DNA from: Valencia hispanica
Taxonomy: Eukaryota > Chordata > Actinopteri > Cyprinodontiformes > Valenciidae
DNA: 64,000 bases
Assembly (NCBI GenBank): GCA_963556495.2
Contig: OY747723.1
Span: 11,192,501-11,256,500 of the forward strand
Direction of reading: 5' to 3'
Made by a program: the position numbers and the translations under genes. This document shows, piece by piece, positions 1 through 12,495 of the stretch (positions are counted from its first letter, which is position 1; each line of letters starts with the position of its first letter). A model generated the notes under the pieces. The model saw nothing but the letters and a program-made list of their open reading frames with translations, searched no databases and was not told where the DNA came from.

Positions 1-539
1 GTTATTTTTGTCGTCTAGGAAGCTAACTGCGTCGGCTTTACTGTTTATAATGCCGGGGATAAGTTCTTAAACGGAACTGTTTGTATTGTTTTGCTGTAAG
101 CCCTACATATATCCAGATACTAAAAGCTAGTAATACACCGAGTTAGCAGTATGCGCATTATGGGTTTAAAAGAACCGTAATTTATTTGTTTTTGAATAAA
201 AGGTAAGGTATGACAGAAGACTAAGAACATTCTTTAGGAGGAAGTCTTAATTTAGATGATTTGTTTAGGGCCATAGAAACTGTGATAGAACCCATGCATC
301 TTCCTGCAAGCACGTATATGTAAATGAATGATATTTCCTACTGTAATGTTGCAGCACATGCTTTTTTATATTGCATTGGATCAATAAAGAGCTGTAATAC
401 TGATAGAAGCCTGTTAAGACATGTTTGTGTGTGTATGTGTTTGCTACAGGGTATGCCTTGTCTAGATGCTGACTGGCTGTTTCTGTGAAGTAAACACATG
501 TGGTCCTGACAGTTTACTGCAGTCCTGCTGTTTTTTTAG

Positions 540-701
540 TTTCACTCTGAAGGAGTCAAGGTCAGTGATGTGGAGGAGATGAGGATGCTCCTCAGCTTTA
601 GGATGAGGCCTTACTGTGACTGGGATTATTTTAAGGGCGGCGTACAGGTTTACAAATATTACAAAAAATGTCAAAAAACTTACAGCGGATATGAGAAATA
701 A
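540..701 (+). other. exon-like island with stop codon, possible last exon of an unrecognised upstream gene
   Basis: A strong acceptor (pyrimidine tract, TTTTTTTAG ending 539) is followed by an open frame reading SDVEEMRMLLSFRMRPYCDW and ending GYEK then TAA at 699-701. AATAAA lies near 921, followed by an A-run at about 947-962. I do not recognise the protein. The opposite strand is also open here, so chance is possible. Confidence 0.22.
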
Positions 702-2630
702 CACAACAGTTTAAAATAATTGATTCTAAAACTTTTCCAGGATTCAAAAGTTACATTCCAGCTATAATGCCCAGGAAGATTTGTTTTCCCTTGAACCCTA
801 CCCCCCCAAAAAAGAATATAATGGAAAAGTTTTTTTATTGTTGTTTTTGTGGGTTTTATGAGCTGGAAGCCCAAATTATGTAAGCCTGAGGTACGTGTTC
901 AAAAAGAGCACAATAGTTAAATAAAGAGCAGGAACAGCCCCTCCATTAAAAAAAAAAAAAAAGTCTGTTCAGGTTTCACAAGGATTGTAAAAACAAAAGT
1001 CCTACCTCTAAATCAGGGTATGTCTGGGGTGAACTACTACAATATTAATCTGTAATATGCAACGGAACCACAGAGGGATAATGACTGCCTCAGAAAACTG
1101 CCTTGATTCCTGGAAAATGTTCCCTTAGTGGAACCAAGTCTAAGGTCGTTTTTCAGGAGCTGTTTTCAACCTTCCTCATTTCAATTACAGAAACCAGTAC
1201 CAAATCAGAGTAGCAGTTTTCTAAGTAGTCCCGAACTGTTGGTCGAGTTTTGTCATGGGAGGGTGTTAAACATTTCCTGGTTGAATATCTCCTGCATTTT
1301 GTTTGAGTCATCTTGCCGTTCAAACTCTGTAAACTTTAAATGAAACAGAAGTAATTTATTGTTAGCAAAAAAAAAAACCCCAAAACAATAAAATCAAGTC
1401 ATCTGAATGATCACTGTGTTTTACAGTGTTTACTTTCAAATACATTCATGAATTAGCCATCACAAAGCCCTGATGGGAGTCTGATTAAAACATGTGTACG
1501 TTCTGTCAGGAGGAATGGGCAAAAATTTTAGCAAACTGTTGCAAGAAGCTTTTGGAAGGATACCCACAACATTTCCCCATTCATACAGTTTAAAAGGCAA
1601 TTTTTACTGAACATATTTATGTAAACTTTTAGATTTGAAAAAAGTAAAAGAAAAGAGGTTCTTATGATTCTATTTGTCAATCTGATGATTAGTTATATAT
1701 GTTGGTTTTACAAGGGGCCAATGAAGAGAAGCACAACGGGAGGATAAAGATGATGAATCCTTAATATTAGGACTCTGTATTTTTTCATTTCCCCAATTTT
1801 AATGTGTTTAGAGCACTGTAATTCTTTATTTTTAACAAGTAAACAAAAACCTCAAATGTGTCAGTTTTTATGGTGTAGGTGCTTGGAGCTGTTGTTGTTT
1901 TGTTTTTCCCACGTTGTCTCCTTTGGCTTAAGAGGTGTCACTCAAGGTTACTGGCAGAATTCATCATCGACTGTGTCTGAGCATCTCTGGCTGGACTGTG
2001 ACACGTTTTATTCGACGCCATGTGGTCGGTGTGACTCATCAAACTCTCCCGCTCGGCTGTGAGCGGGGGGAGCCCAGGCAAGCAGACGCCTGTTGATCCG
2101 TGCTCATCTGTTTCTGTGCGTTGTCTTCTCGGCGTGTGGGTAGTTACTGACGCATGCCTGCAGCCCGCTGCTCGTCTGGGTGTTGAAGGGCCGAGGGAAC
2201 ACAGCTTATGTAATGAGGAGAAGGTTCATATTCAGCCAAAGGTAGTCAAATATGTCATGTATCGGTCACATAGGCTTTTATTTTCCTAACGCCAATTAAA
2301 ATAGATTTGGTTTCCGTTACCTTGCAAAATGTAAAAATAAAATGCAAAGATTTAAAGGATGTGTTGACTCAAAACTAAAAGAGTCAACAACTTTGTTTAT
2401 TTTAAAATTAATTCCTCTTTTCTCAGCACGTTTAAACTGCTGAACCTCCTGAACCTCATCTGGTCTAGTTTATGAGCACATATGTGGCGTGCTGCTCACG
2501 TAACGGCCTCTTTAATATTGATGGACTCTGGGGAGGTTAAAGACTCATCAGCACGGTGCCAGCTCGCCTGGTTTGGAGCTTGCAGGTTGAGCCGTCTTTC
2601 TATTCTTTCTGTCGAACAGCTGTTGGTGAC
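702..2630. other. no gene recognised
   Basis: AT-rich DNA with only short, unconvincing open frames. One stretch (about 2030-2220) is more GC/CpG-rich but carries no clear promoter elements. The AATAAA plus A-run at 921-962 resembles the end of a transcript or a retrocopy. Confidence 0.4.
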
Positions 2631-2705
2631 ATGGACATGGAGCGTAACACAGCACGTGATGAGGTTTCCTCTGCGGTGAGCGCTCTTGAAAAGCTTCTTG
2701 AGACG
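2631..2705 (+). other. possible first coding exon, unrecognised
   Basis: ATG at 2631 in an acceptable context (GACATGG) opens MDMERNTARDEVSSAV followed by an amphipathic SALEKLLET. A donor GTGAGA follows 2705, ending in phase 0. The upstream ACAG at 2615-2618 could be an acceptor. No family recognised; it may be a first exon of another transcript or chance. Confidence 0.22.
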
Positions 2706-3196
2706 GTGAGAAAGGATCCATGTTTGTTCATAGCAGGGTCAGATGTTCAGCTTTATACATCGAAATACTATAAATCTGTTTATTTTCCTTTATTTGGCAT
2801 CTGTGATCAACCTGGACTTATTTAGTGCTCAAAACTTAAATATTTTAAGCTTTCTTCTTGGTAGAATTGGTGAAGCTTATTTCTTTCATGGAATACAGTG
2901 GACCCTTGGTAATCATGGAGCTAGGGACTACAACTGCCCACGAATAGCTAAAATCCAGAATTATCATTATTATTAAACCCCTCTAAAAATGTTTATATCG
3001 ATTGGCTGCTTGCAAACCCCAGCCAATAGCGTATCAAGTTGCATGGCACCTATGCATTTCAGCTTGGATATTTTAGATATGCCCTACAAACAAAATCAGC
3101 CAATAGGTTGACTTTCCGCGAATAATTTGGTGTCAAGTTCCATAACAAAAATCCGTGGCGAATTTGGACTGTCCTCACTTTTCATGATTCGATTTA

Positions 3197-3533
3197 TCCA
3201 TACATCCATTATCGATAGCATCTGTCCTTTGCAGGCTTGCAGGGGGCTGGTGCCTATCTCTAGCATTCATCAGGTGAGAGGGGGGGTACACCCTGGACTG
3301 GTCCATCACAGTGCAACACACCATGTACGCACACTCTCACACCTAAGGACAATTTAGAGAGATCAATTTACCTAACAGTCATGTTTTTGGACTGCGGCAA
3401 GAAGCCAGAGTACCCCGAGGGAACCCATTTGAGGGAACATGCAGACTCCATTGAGAAAGACCCCAGGCCGGGAGTTGAAGCCAGAACCTTCTTGCTCTGC
3501 AAGGCAACGGTGCTACCAACTGCGCAGCCCTGT
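3197..3533 (-). repeat. tRNA-derived SINE with RTE-like 3' tail
   Basis: Read on the minus strand, the head carries an A-box-like GCGCAGTTGGTAGCAC (3510-3526) and a B-box-like GGTTCTGGCTTCAACTCC (3471-3488), spaced as in tRNA. The body contains the teleost repeat with AGGTAAATTGATC and GTCCATCACAG on the + strand. The 3' end (AATGGATGTATGG) resembles the GGATGG-type tail of the RTE LINE at 42112-45482. The boxes are degenerate, so it is likely inactive. Confidence 0.7.
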
Positions 3534-4689
3534 TCGATCCAATTTTCCCATAACATGATACTTCTACCACTGTGCTTGTCAACTGATAATAGACTGTAGG
3601 GATAGACTGATATATCGGTCGCCCAATATTGAATTTATTTTCTATATCTGCATCGCCCGATATGCCTTTTTAGTAGAGCAGAGTTAAATTCAGGCACAGC
3701 TGCTTCTGTTCACTGTGTAATGCAAAGAAAAATTACCTGCTGACGTATTCTGACAATTGGCTGTATTTTACATCGTACAGTTAGTTTCAGAATGTTATGA
3801 TCGGAGGCAGATGTTTAACCCACGTGCAAAATCAAACGGGCACCAAGAGAAAGTTAATGATTTTTAATAAAGCAGTGAGCTGGAGTTTGGATCACGGAGG
3901 TCTTCTGCACAGGGCTTCCTGTGGCGTCTGCAGGGAGATTTGTGATTAATAGGCAGCAGGGATTGCTGAGATGATCAGAGGAAAAGGAGAACAGGCTTAC
4001 CACAGCAGGGACGGTCTATCAGCTCGGAAGGGGTGTGATCCAGTGTGCAAGATGTCGGGAGTGGACAGCGGTGTTTTGACCCAATCCGAAGCAGAGTGAT
4101 CGATGGAGAGCGAGGGAGGCAGGTTGGAGGAGGTCGGAACAACGGGGTTGAGTTATGTAGGAAGCCAGGAGGTAGATAAGAGAAACAGGCGTCAGGAGCA
4201 CCTTTTCTCCGATCTGGACACAAGACAGGTCTCAGATACTTTTAAGCTGAAATTTCAAAGAGAGAGCAAAAATGCAGCTCGCAGAGATTGGCTTCAGGAG
4301 AACTCAGAGACTTGACTCTACCAGTGTGGTATGACCATCAGGTGTTGAATGGTTGTCCTCCTGCTGCTTAAGAAGCCACTGACCTCATCAGAGGAATAAC
4401 CTGCGAATGTGTGGGCTGCAGCAGGCGCCCAACTCCTCTCCAAAGACATGCTCTGCAACAGAAAGTGACTTACACACTGAATCACAAAACAGAAATCACT
4501 TACAGATTGTGATTTGTCCTTCAGGATAGTGAACTGTCCTTTTTGGTTATTATTTGGATTTTCTGATTTGATTATAGTTATTTGGTTGGTAATTTGGTTA
4601 GTAATTTGTAAGCAAATTGTGAACAAAAAAAAAAACCAACCTAAAAATACTAGTGAATAGTTTTGGTACACTTTTATTCTAAATACATA

Positions 4690-6045
4690 CAGTGGCTTGC
4701 AAAAGTATTCGGTCCCCTTGAACTTTTCCACATTTTGTCACATTACAGCCACAAACATGAATCAGTTTTATTGGAATTCCACGTGAAAGACCAATACAAA
4801 GTGGTGTACACATGAGAAGTGGAACGAAAATCATACATGATTCCAAACATTTTTTGCAAACAAATAACTGAAAAGTGGGGTGTGCGTAATTATTCAGCCC
4901 CCTGAGTCAATACTTTGCAGAACCACCTTTTGCTGCACTTACAGCTGCCAGTCTTTTAGGGTATGTCTCTACCAGCTTTGCACATCTAGAGACTGAAATT
5001 CTTGCCCATTCTTCTTTGCAAAACAGCTCCAGCTCAGTCAGATTAGATGGACAGCGTTTGTGAACAGCAGCTTTCAGATCTTTCCACAGATTCTCGATTG
5101 GATTTAGATCTGGACTTTGACTGGGCCATTCTAACACATGGATATGTTTTGTTTTAAACCATTCCATTGTTGGCCTGGCTTTATGTTTAGGGTCGTTGTC
5201 CTGCTGGAAGGTGAACCTCCGCCCCAGTCTCAAGTCTTTTGCAGACTCCAAGAGATTTTCTTCCAAGATTCCCCTGTATTTGGCTCCATCCATCTTCCCA
5301 TCAACTCTGACCAGCTTCCCTGTCCCTGCTGAAGAGAATCACCCCCAGAGCATGATGCTGCCACCACCATATTTGACAGTGGGGATGGTGTGTTCAGAGT
5401 GATGTGCAGTGTTAGTTTTCCGCCACACATAGCGTTTTGCATTTTGGTCTCATCTGACCAGAGCACCTTCTTCCACATGTGTGCTGTGTCCCCCACATGG
5501 CTTGTGGCGAACTGCAAACAGAACTTCTTATGGTTTTCCTTTAACAATGGCTTTCTTCTTGTCACTCTTCCATAAAGGCCAACTTTGTGCAGTGCACCAC
5601 TAATAGTTGTCCTATGGATCCTATGTAGATCTCTGCAGCTCGTCCAGAGTCACCATGGGCCTCCTGGCTGCATTTCTGATCAGCGCTCTCCTTGTTCGTT
5701 CTGTGAGTTTAGGTGGACGGCCTTGTCTTGGTAGGTTTACAGTTGTGCCATACTCCTTCCATTTCTGAATGATCGCTTGAACAGTGCTCCGTGGGATGTT
5801 CAAGGCTTGGGAAATCTTTTTGTAGCCTAAGCCTGCTTTAAATTTCTCAGTAACTTTATCCCTGACCTGTCTGGTGTGTTCTTTGGACTTTATGGTGTTG
5901 CTGCTCCCAACATTTTCTTAGACGTGTACACCACTATGTATTGGTCTTTCACGTGGAATTCCAATAAAATTTATTCATGTTTGTGGCTGTAATGTGACAA
6001 AATGTGGAAAAGTTCAAGGGGGCCGAATACTTTTGCAAGCCACTG
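4690..6045 (-). mobile_element. Tc1/mariner-like transposon, full length, transposase broken
   Basis: 1356 bp flanked by TA duplications (4688-4689, 6046-6047). The inverted ends start CAGTGGCTTGCAAAAGTATT and extend past 100 bp, including CCACATTTTGTCACATTACA. The minus-strand transposase is split by frameshifts: helix-turn-helix part near 5621-5803 (TVQAIIQKWKEYGTT, GRPPKL), middle part 5230-5565 (LWSDETK), and DDE part 4907-5293 (QDNDPKHKA, SPDLNPIENLW). Typical Tc1-like length and layout. Non-autonomous now, but the ends look complete. Confidence 0.9.
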
Positions 6046-6363
6046 TAAGTATAATTGTTCAAATGTTTCTAGAATTTTTATTATAGACTGAAATAAAGAT
6101 GGATGTGCTATAACAATAACTTTCTTCTTTTTAGTAATTGTTGTCTGATGGCTCAACAAAAGTCAAATTCAGCATTTCTTAATGTTTACCTGTTTTGTAT
6201 GTTTAATGCTTTGTCATTTTATTGATTTGTTTGATTAACTTTGGTTGAATGTTTGACTTTAATACTTTGCAGTGAACAAAATTAGGATTAAAGAGTTGGT
6301 TAAATTCAGTGCTCAAAAACTGATTAGCTCCAGAACTGTTGTGCATCCATCTGTTATTTGTGT

Positions 6364-6971
6364 TAGGGGTGCACCGATCCGATATTATGATCGGATATCG
6401 TCCACGATACTGACAAAATAGCTGGATCGGGGATCAGAAAAATGAACAGATCCACTGGCCGATCCAGGTTTTTTTGTTTGTTTTTTTTCGTCGCAGCAGA
6501 ACGTATTTCATGCTTTAGCTTCAAGTGTGTCGCATGCTAGAAGCAACACGGAGCGAGCCAGAGGGTCGGCTGTGTGGAGATATTTCACGGTTGCCACTCC
6601 AACTAGTTTGTCGGCTGTTTGCAATGTCTGCAAAGTCAATGTTTTCAAGGGGAGGTGGTATTACTGCAAAGTACAACACTACCACTTTAATCAAGAACAT
6701 CCAAAAACACTATGCTAAGGAGCACGCTGAATTCCTGCACCTCAGCAAAACAATAGGAGCGGGGTCAAAAAGGAAAATAGAAGTCTTAGTTATGTTTAGT
6801 TAGAAAAGTCTGATACTTTTAGTCTCTTCAAGTAAGGTATAAGGTGGAGGGTATACAGTTTATTATTATTTCAACAATAGTATCATATCGGTATCGGGTA
6901 TCAACAGAAACACAAAGCCCAGGCATCAGTATCGGTATCGGGACTGAAAAAGTGGGATTGGTGCACCCCTA
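6364..6971. mobile_element. hAT MITE with remnant BED zinc finger
   Basis: Ends are TAGGGGTGCACC and GGTGCACCCCTA, flanked by a perfect 8-bp duplication ATTTGTGT (6356-6363 and 6972-6979). The interior (about 6525-6750) reads, across a frameshift, SAVWRYFTVAT, SAVCNVCKVNV and IKNIQKHYAKEHAEF, a BED-type C2H2 finger as at the N-terminus of hAT/ZBED transposases. The catalytic part is missing. Inserted within the older hAT-like element. Confidence 0.88.
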
Positions 6972-7379
6972 ATTTGTGTGACATTTTAGGATTCAAATAA
7001 AGTGGAAAACGTCTGTTGGCCAAAAAAATCGGCCCAAAAAATCAGCAGCACAAATCTGCCATCGGCTGACCATGACCTCTAAATATCGGCATCGGCAATA
7101 GAAAAATAAATTTCGAACCATCTCTAGTAGAGCTATTAGGTTGAGCCTACAAGCTGTTCATTTGAGTTGTTAATACATTTGGAGTTAGTCCTCATCCTTT
7201 ATTAATCTATTCACTTCTTCAGTACACCAGTACCACTGGCACTGTAACAACCCCTCACCATGATGTTACCCTTGACGGTTTGTAATTTGACTGCTCCAAA
7301 GAAACTTATTGTCATTGTGGCCAAGCAGCACAAGCTTTTGTCATGTCTGACTATAAGTTCATTTTCCCTGAAGTGATTT

Positions 7380-8240
7380 AGCCTGTCCATGTGGGGGTCT
7401 TAGAAGATGGAAACCGGGTTTTAATGTGGACCCTTGGGGTGTTCTGGCAGTTTTCAGTTCAGGGCTTGAGCCTTGTTTGTAATTTGGGATCATTGTTGTA
7501 TTGGAACACCCAACTATACCCACGTTTTACCTCCACTGACCCAAATAATCCCCTTCAGGTGGAAGGAAACTTTTTGCTTCGCTTGGCATAAATCATCAAG
7601 TTGATAATGTTCACAGGCTACCCAATCTTTTCCCCTGTGGATATATTTTTTGTTTTACCTGCTCAACAATAGAATACATGTAGTATTTTAAATAAACAAA
7701 GTAATTAGATTGTTGTTGAAAAGGCATCTGCTAATCATTGTTGATCCAGACATTATATTTTGGAGTTGATTATTCTCAATGTTGTTGCTCTGTGGAATCA
7801 TTTGTAGTCTTTTCTTAGCAGCAGCAAGAAGATGATATGGATCACGTTCTTTTCAGAACTGCTTGCTGTAAATTAACCTTGTTTAATAAAGGGGTGCTTC
7901 TACTGCTTGCCTGGTGAAAAGGCAAAAAAATCCCTCTGGAGAAGGAAATTATGGTCAGAGAGACAGAGATTGAACTGTTTGGTCATGATGACAGGAAGTA
8001 TGTTTGGAGGAACTTTCACACCATCTATAAAGGGTGGTGGCAGCAACATCTGGTCGGGGTGCTTTTATCATAAGCAATATTGATGCAAAGTGGATCGACT
8101 TCCAGATTCTTCATCTTCACCTCAACAGCTAGATGGTTAAGATAAAATTGGGTGTTCCAACATGACGATAATTCCAAACAGGTTTTGGAATGAATGAAAC
8201 AGGCTTCTGGAAACATTAAAAGACCACTTAGTATATATTC
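7380..8240. mobile_element. degenerate Tc1-like transposon fragments in opposite orientations
   Basis: At about 7490-7520 the minus strand reads WVFQYNNDPK, and at about 8130-8165 the plus strand reads a decayed equivalent preceded by LFGHDDRKYVWR (about 7975-8010). These are blocks around the second Asp of the Tc1 DDE domain. Heavily mutated; boundaries not seen. Confidence 0.5.
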
Positions 8241-8694
8241 CCATTTCCACTATTGGAACTTTTAGGTAATTTTACCAGACCTTTACGGTCTTCATTTCAC
8301 CGTCCCGGCCTGATAGGCCGTTTCAGGAGCCAAATGAGTACCAACGATGAGTCGATGAACGGGACTTGTGGTTAACTCATTCTGATTGGTGGTAACTAAG
8401 TGGGAAATTATATCAGAAGATGTTGTCAAAAAAATTGCTTTTTTAAATTGGAAGAGTTGCTGACGAAGCAGTGTATAACAACATAACAAACAAAAAAGCG
8501 GAAACCACCCCTGCTTGTTTTTCTTTGTGGGGTTTTACGGTTGTTGGCAACCAACAGAAAGGTGCATTGTCGCTCCCTACTGCTCGGTTGTGTGGATCAA
8601 AGATTACATTCTATTTCAAAGTCCTGTTTGTTCCCTGCTTCTTCCATTGCTGATATCTTGTTATTCTCTGCTGCTGTGGGCATCTTTTGGTTCT

Positions 8695-9300
8695 GATGAG
8701 TAGGTACGTTAACATGAGCAAAATGTCTTGGATCTGATTATAGCTTGGATTAGAATTTGACTTCAGTGTTCATGGGCCCTGAAAAAATGTATCCAACTAT
8801 GACAAGCGTACGTCCATCACACGTTTGATTGGAATAAATCTTATTGACATGCGCAGAACTATCTAACATACCGTTAACGGCCATAGAAGAAGTAGCAGTC
8901 TTATGTTGTAAACAAACATGGCTGCGTGGATTTTAAAATGAAGTGGCACAATGTTCTTCAGAGTCTGCTTTTATTTTTTCTGGTCAAGGTTTTACATCTA
9001 CAAGCCTTTATTGTGGTGTACACAGTCAAATTCTAATCCCTTTATTGTTTTACGCCGACGTAAGGTACGTTTACGCATGACTTAACAGACATGTGCTGTA
9101 ATGACCCACATTCGGAAGAAGTGTTTACATGCACAGCTATCATAATAACAATCGGCGTAACCCACCCTTCTCAATCCAAATGAGTGTAATCGGGTCAGAG
9201 TATTCCAAATGGCGTGTTTACATGAAGCATTTTTATTCCGATCAGGCTGTTAATCCGATTTCTTGTGTCCATGTAAACATGGCCAGTGACATCACTGACT
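8695..9300. repeat. unclassified interspersed repeat with GTAAACATG-type motifs
   Basis: Contains several copies of TGTTTACATG/CATGTAAACA-like words and pairs such as TAACATGAGCAAAATG near the start and CATGTAAACATGGCC at 9271-9285, a pattern of teleost MITEs. No clean inverted end or duplication established. Confidence 0.3.
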
Positions 9301-10385
9301 GCTGAAACAGTCGCAATTTGCCCTTAAAGGACCAATTTTGTATGGAGACATGACGTCTAAGATGACCAAGTCGGCGTGTTTTCCCTGTCAGCTGCCCTCC
9401 CCCAACAATTTCATGGAACTCGTCTTGTGGAAACGTGCCTTATGTAAACATCTGACTGGGACTGTTTTAGATAACAGCATGTTGCTCACTCATAAAATAG
9501 CTTAGTGTAAACTGGATCAAGTGTTCGAGAACCAGCGAGCTGTTTGAGTGAGCCTTAAGAGTGCAGGAGAGGAGAGGGTGCGTGCTCGCGCACTCGTGAT
9601 CGCTGCCTCGTGACAGCATCTGCAGCGTGAGTTTGTTTACACCCTGAGGCTGCAGACCTTCATGCATTGGAACGCTGATGTCATGCAGACACATTTGGCT
9701 GCAGATTTGTGCTGCGTTGTTGTAATCGGAGGATCTGGCTGGAAATGCATCATCATGCTGTTTGCCAATAATAAGTCACAGCAACCTGAGAAAGTGGCAA
9801 AGACCTAAGAGGGAAATGATGACTGGACTCAAAGCTGAAGCTCAGATGTGGATAGGGGATGTGACATACTCTCTTTAGGATCTGAAAGCTTTGTTTTTTG
9901 TCAGTATGTCCACAGTGGTAGCTTACCTGATGATGCAGAAAGTTTAACTTGTGTTTTTTTTTTTTTTCAGACAGACTTCTCAGTTTACTCTCTTGGCTCA
10001 CTTCTGCTTTCAGGGTGGTTCTGCTGTGGGTAATTCTCTCTCGAGTGAAGTCTCACCATTAAAAAAGTTATTTGTCTTGTTTTGTGTAAGCATCAGTTTG
10101 TTAGCATATTTAAGCTACCTTTGGAGATAAGAATTTATATCTTTTAGGTTTAAATCAAACTTTACTGACGCAATTGTTGCTGTCCATCAATCTAGGAAGG
10201 GTTATGAGGAAATTGTTGAAGGTAATAGAGAATAGAGAAATAGTCTTCATATGTGGAAAACATTTAAGAGCACACATCTGTGATTGGTCAGCCCAACTTC
10301 AGCCCCAGATCATTTCACCAGAATGGTGCTCTATAGTCGATGTAATTAGTCGTCAGTGCAGCTTTTAGGCACTAGATGCTTTATA

Positions 10386-12142
10386 TTCAATTCAATTCAG
10401 TTTATTTATATAGCGCCAATTCACAACAGATGTCATCTCAAGGCACTTAACAAGAAGTCATTTCAATACATTTATACAAACATTCCAATCAGTTAAAAAG
10501 TTTCTTATTTAAGGAATCCCAGCAGATTGCGTCAGTCATTGGCGTGAGGTTGGGCCCCGTTGATGCAGACTTTCCAACCACAGCAATCCCTCATACTGAG
10601 CAAGCTTGTAGCGATGGTGGAGAGGAAAAACTCCCCTTTAACAGGAAGAAACCTCCAACAGAACCAGGCTCAGTAGGAGCGGCCATGTGCCACGACCGTC
10701 TGGGGGTTTGAGAAGACAGAGCAGAGACACAGAAGGAACAGAAGATCCGATATAAGAGAACGTTCTATGTTACAGAAAGTAAAAAGTTGATAACAGGACA
10801 CAGTGGATGTTCAGTTACTGGGAGGATCATCCCAGTCGATGCCTCCCGTCCAACAGGGCATTGCAGCCAAGCAGGATACCAGACCAGGTATATCTTCTAT
10901 GGGGAGAAAAAAACTGAGAGAAAACAAAGTTAACAGTCGAAATAACAGAATGTACTGTAATACAACTGGAGAGTCGTAGGAGAAAAGGAAGTAGCAGAGT
11001 GAAGAAAATTGGTAAGTCTGTCCTCCAGCAGTCTAAGCCTATAGCAGCATAACTACAGAGATAGCTCAGGATGACCTAAGCCACTCTAACTATAAGCTTT
11101 ATCAAAAAGGAAAGTTTTAAGCCTGGCCTTAAAGGTAAACAGAGTGTCTGCCTCACGGACTAAAGCTGGGAGCTGGTTCCACAGGAGAGGAGCCTGATAA
11201 CTAAAAGATCTGCCTCCCATTCTACTTTTAGAAATCCTAGGAACTACAAGTAAACCTGCAGTCTGAGAGTGAAGGGCTCTGTTAGGAACATAAGGAACAA
11301 TTAGATCTCTGATGTATGATGGAGCTTGATTATTAAGGGCTTTGTATGTAAGAAGAAGGATCTTAAATTCTATTCTGGATTTAACAGGGAGCCAATGAAG
11401 GGAAGCTAAAACAGGAGAAATGTGATCTCTCTTTTTAATATTCATCAGAACTTTTGCTGTAGTATTTTGGATCAACTGAAGGCTTTTAATTGAATTTATT
11501 GGACTACCTGATAGTAAAGAATTACAGTAGTCCAGCCTTGAGGTAACAAATGCATGGACTAGTTTCTCAGCATCACTCCTGGACAGGATGTTTCTAATTT
11601 TAGCAATATTCCGGAGGTGAAAGAAAGAAATACTAGAAACCTGTTTAATATGGGATTTAAATGTCAAGTCTCTGTCAAAAATAACGCCGAGGTTCTTTAC
11701 GTTATTACTGGGGGCCAATTTAATGCCATCCAGATGAAGTGATTGACTAATCAGTTTCTGTTTAAGAACTTCTGGTCCAAAGACAGCAACTTCTGTTTTG
11801 TCAGAATTTAAAAGCAAAAAGTTTAGGGTCATCCATGTTTTTATGTCTTCCAGACATGCCTGTAATCTACCTAACTGACTGGGTTCATCAGGATTTAGGG
11901 ATAAATATAGTTGTGTATCATCTGCATAGCTGTGGAAATTTATCCCATGCTGTCTAATGATTCTACCAATTGGGAGCATATATATGGTGAACAGAATTGG
12001 ACCAAGCACAGAACCCTGTGGAACTCCACAAGTAACCTTTGAGAGTGAAGAAGATTTATCATTTAGATGAACAAACTGGAATCTATCAGACAAATATGAT
12101 TTAAACCAGCCTAGTGCTGTTCCTTTTGATATTGCAAGGCCA
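10386..12142 (-). mobile_element. L2-like LINE, 5'-truncated, antisense
   Basis: The minus strand carries the C-terminal half of a reverse transcriptase from [15 protein letters not shown] (about 12135) to the stop at 11086, with YADD at 11918-11929 and the C-terminal blocks [20 protein letters not shown]. The 3'UTR runs to the tail ending CTGAATTGAATTGAA (near 10386). The frame is open across this fragment, 5' truncated inside the RT. Flanking duplications not identified. Confidence 0.88.
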
Positions 12143-12340
12143 GTTGATCTAATATGGTGTTTTGGTAATTTTGAACACCAGGAGATGTAGAGAACAACAA
12201 AAAAGACAGCTGTTTGTTTACATACATCTTTAGAGTATTTAAAGAGCTGCACTTTTAGTAAACAGCTTTCCAGCTCAATAAAAACTCACTCTCTGTCAGC
12301 CATTGCTCCTTGAGTGGAAATGCGTTTTAATTAAATTTTT

Positions 12341-12494
12341 CAATTCAATTCAGTTTATTTATATAGCGCCGATTCACAACAGATGTCATCTCAAGGCACT
12401 TAACAAGAAGTCATTTCAATACATTTATACAAACATTCCAATCAGTTAAAAAGTTTCCTATTTAAGGAATCCCAGCAGATTGCGTCAGTCATTT
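12341..12494 (-). mobile_element. short 3' end of the same L2-like LINE, antisense
   Basis: About 154 bp nearly identical to 10386-10544: the tail, the AGCGCC block and TCTGCTGGGATTCC on the minus strand. It was either 5' truncated at insertion or duplicated from its neighbour. Confidence 0.85.
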
Positions 12495-12495
12495 A

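Larger units (their letters stand above)
3597..7133. mobile_element. old hAT-like element, interrupted by two later insertions
   Basis: The left end (TAGGGATAGACTGATATATC, then a T-rich stretch and CATCGCCCGATATG) is an imperfect inverted match of the right end (GCATCGGCAATAGAAAAATA and CCATCTCTA). No clear 8-bp duplication remains. Without the Tc1-like (4690-6045) and hAT MITE (6364-6971) insertions, about 1.6 kb would be left. No transposase recognised. Confidence 0.5.

Noticed and set aside
462..704. Minus-strand open frame with a hydrophobic N-terminus
   Set aside because: Overlaps the more exon-like + strand reading and has no recognisable family or splice context.
12143..12340. 5' continuation of the antisense L2 copy (extra 40 codons ahead of GTALGWFK)
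   Set aside because: Similarity to the intact L2 at 62600-62900 stops at about 12142; the added codons are flanking DNA that happens to be open.
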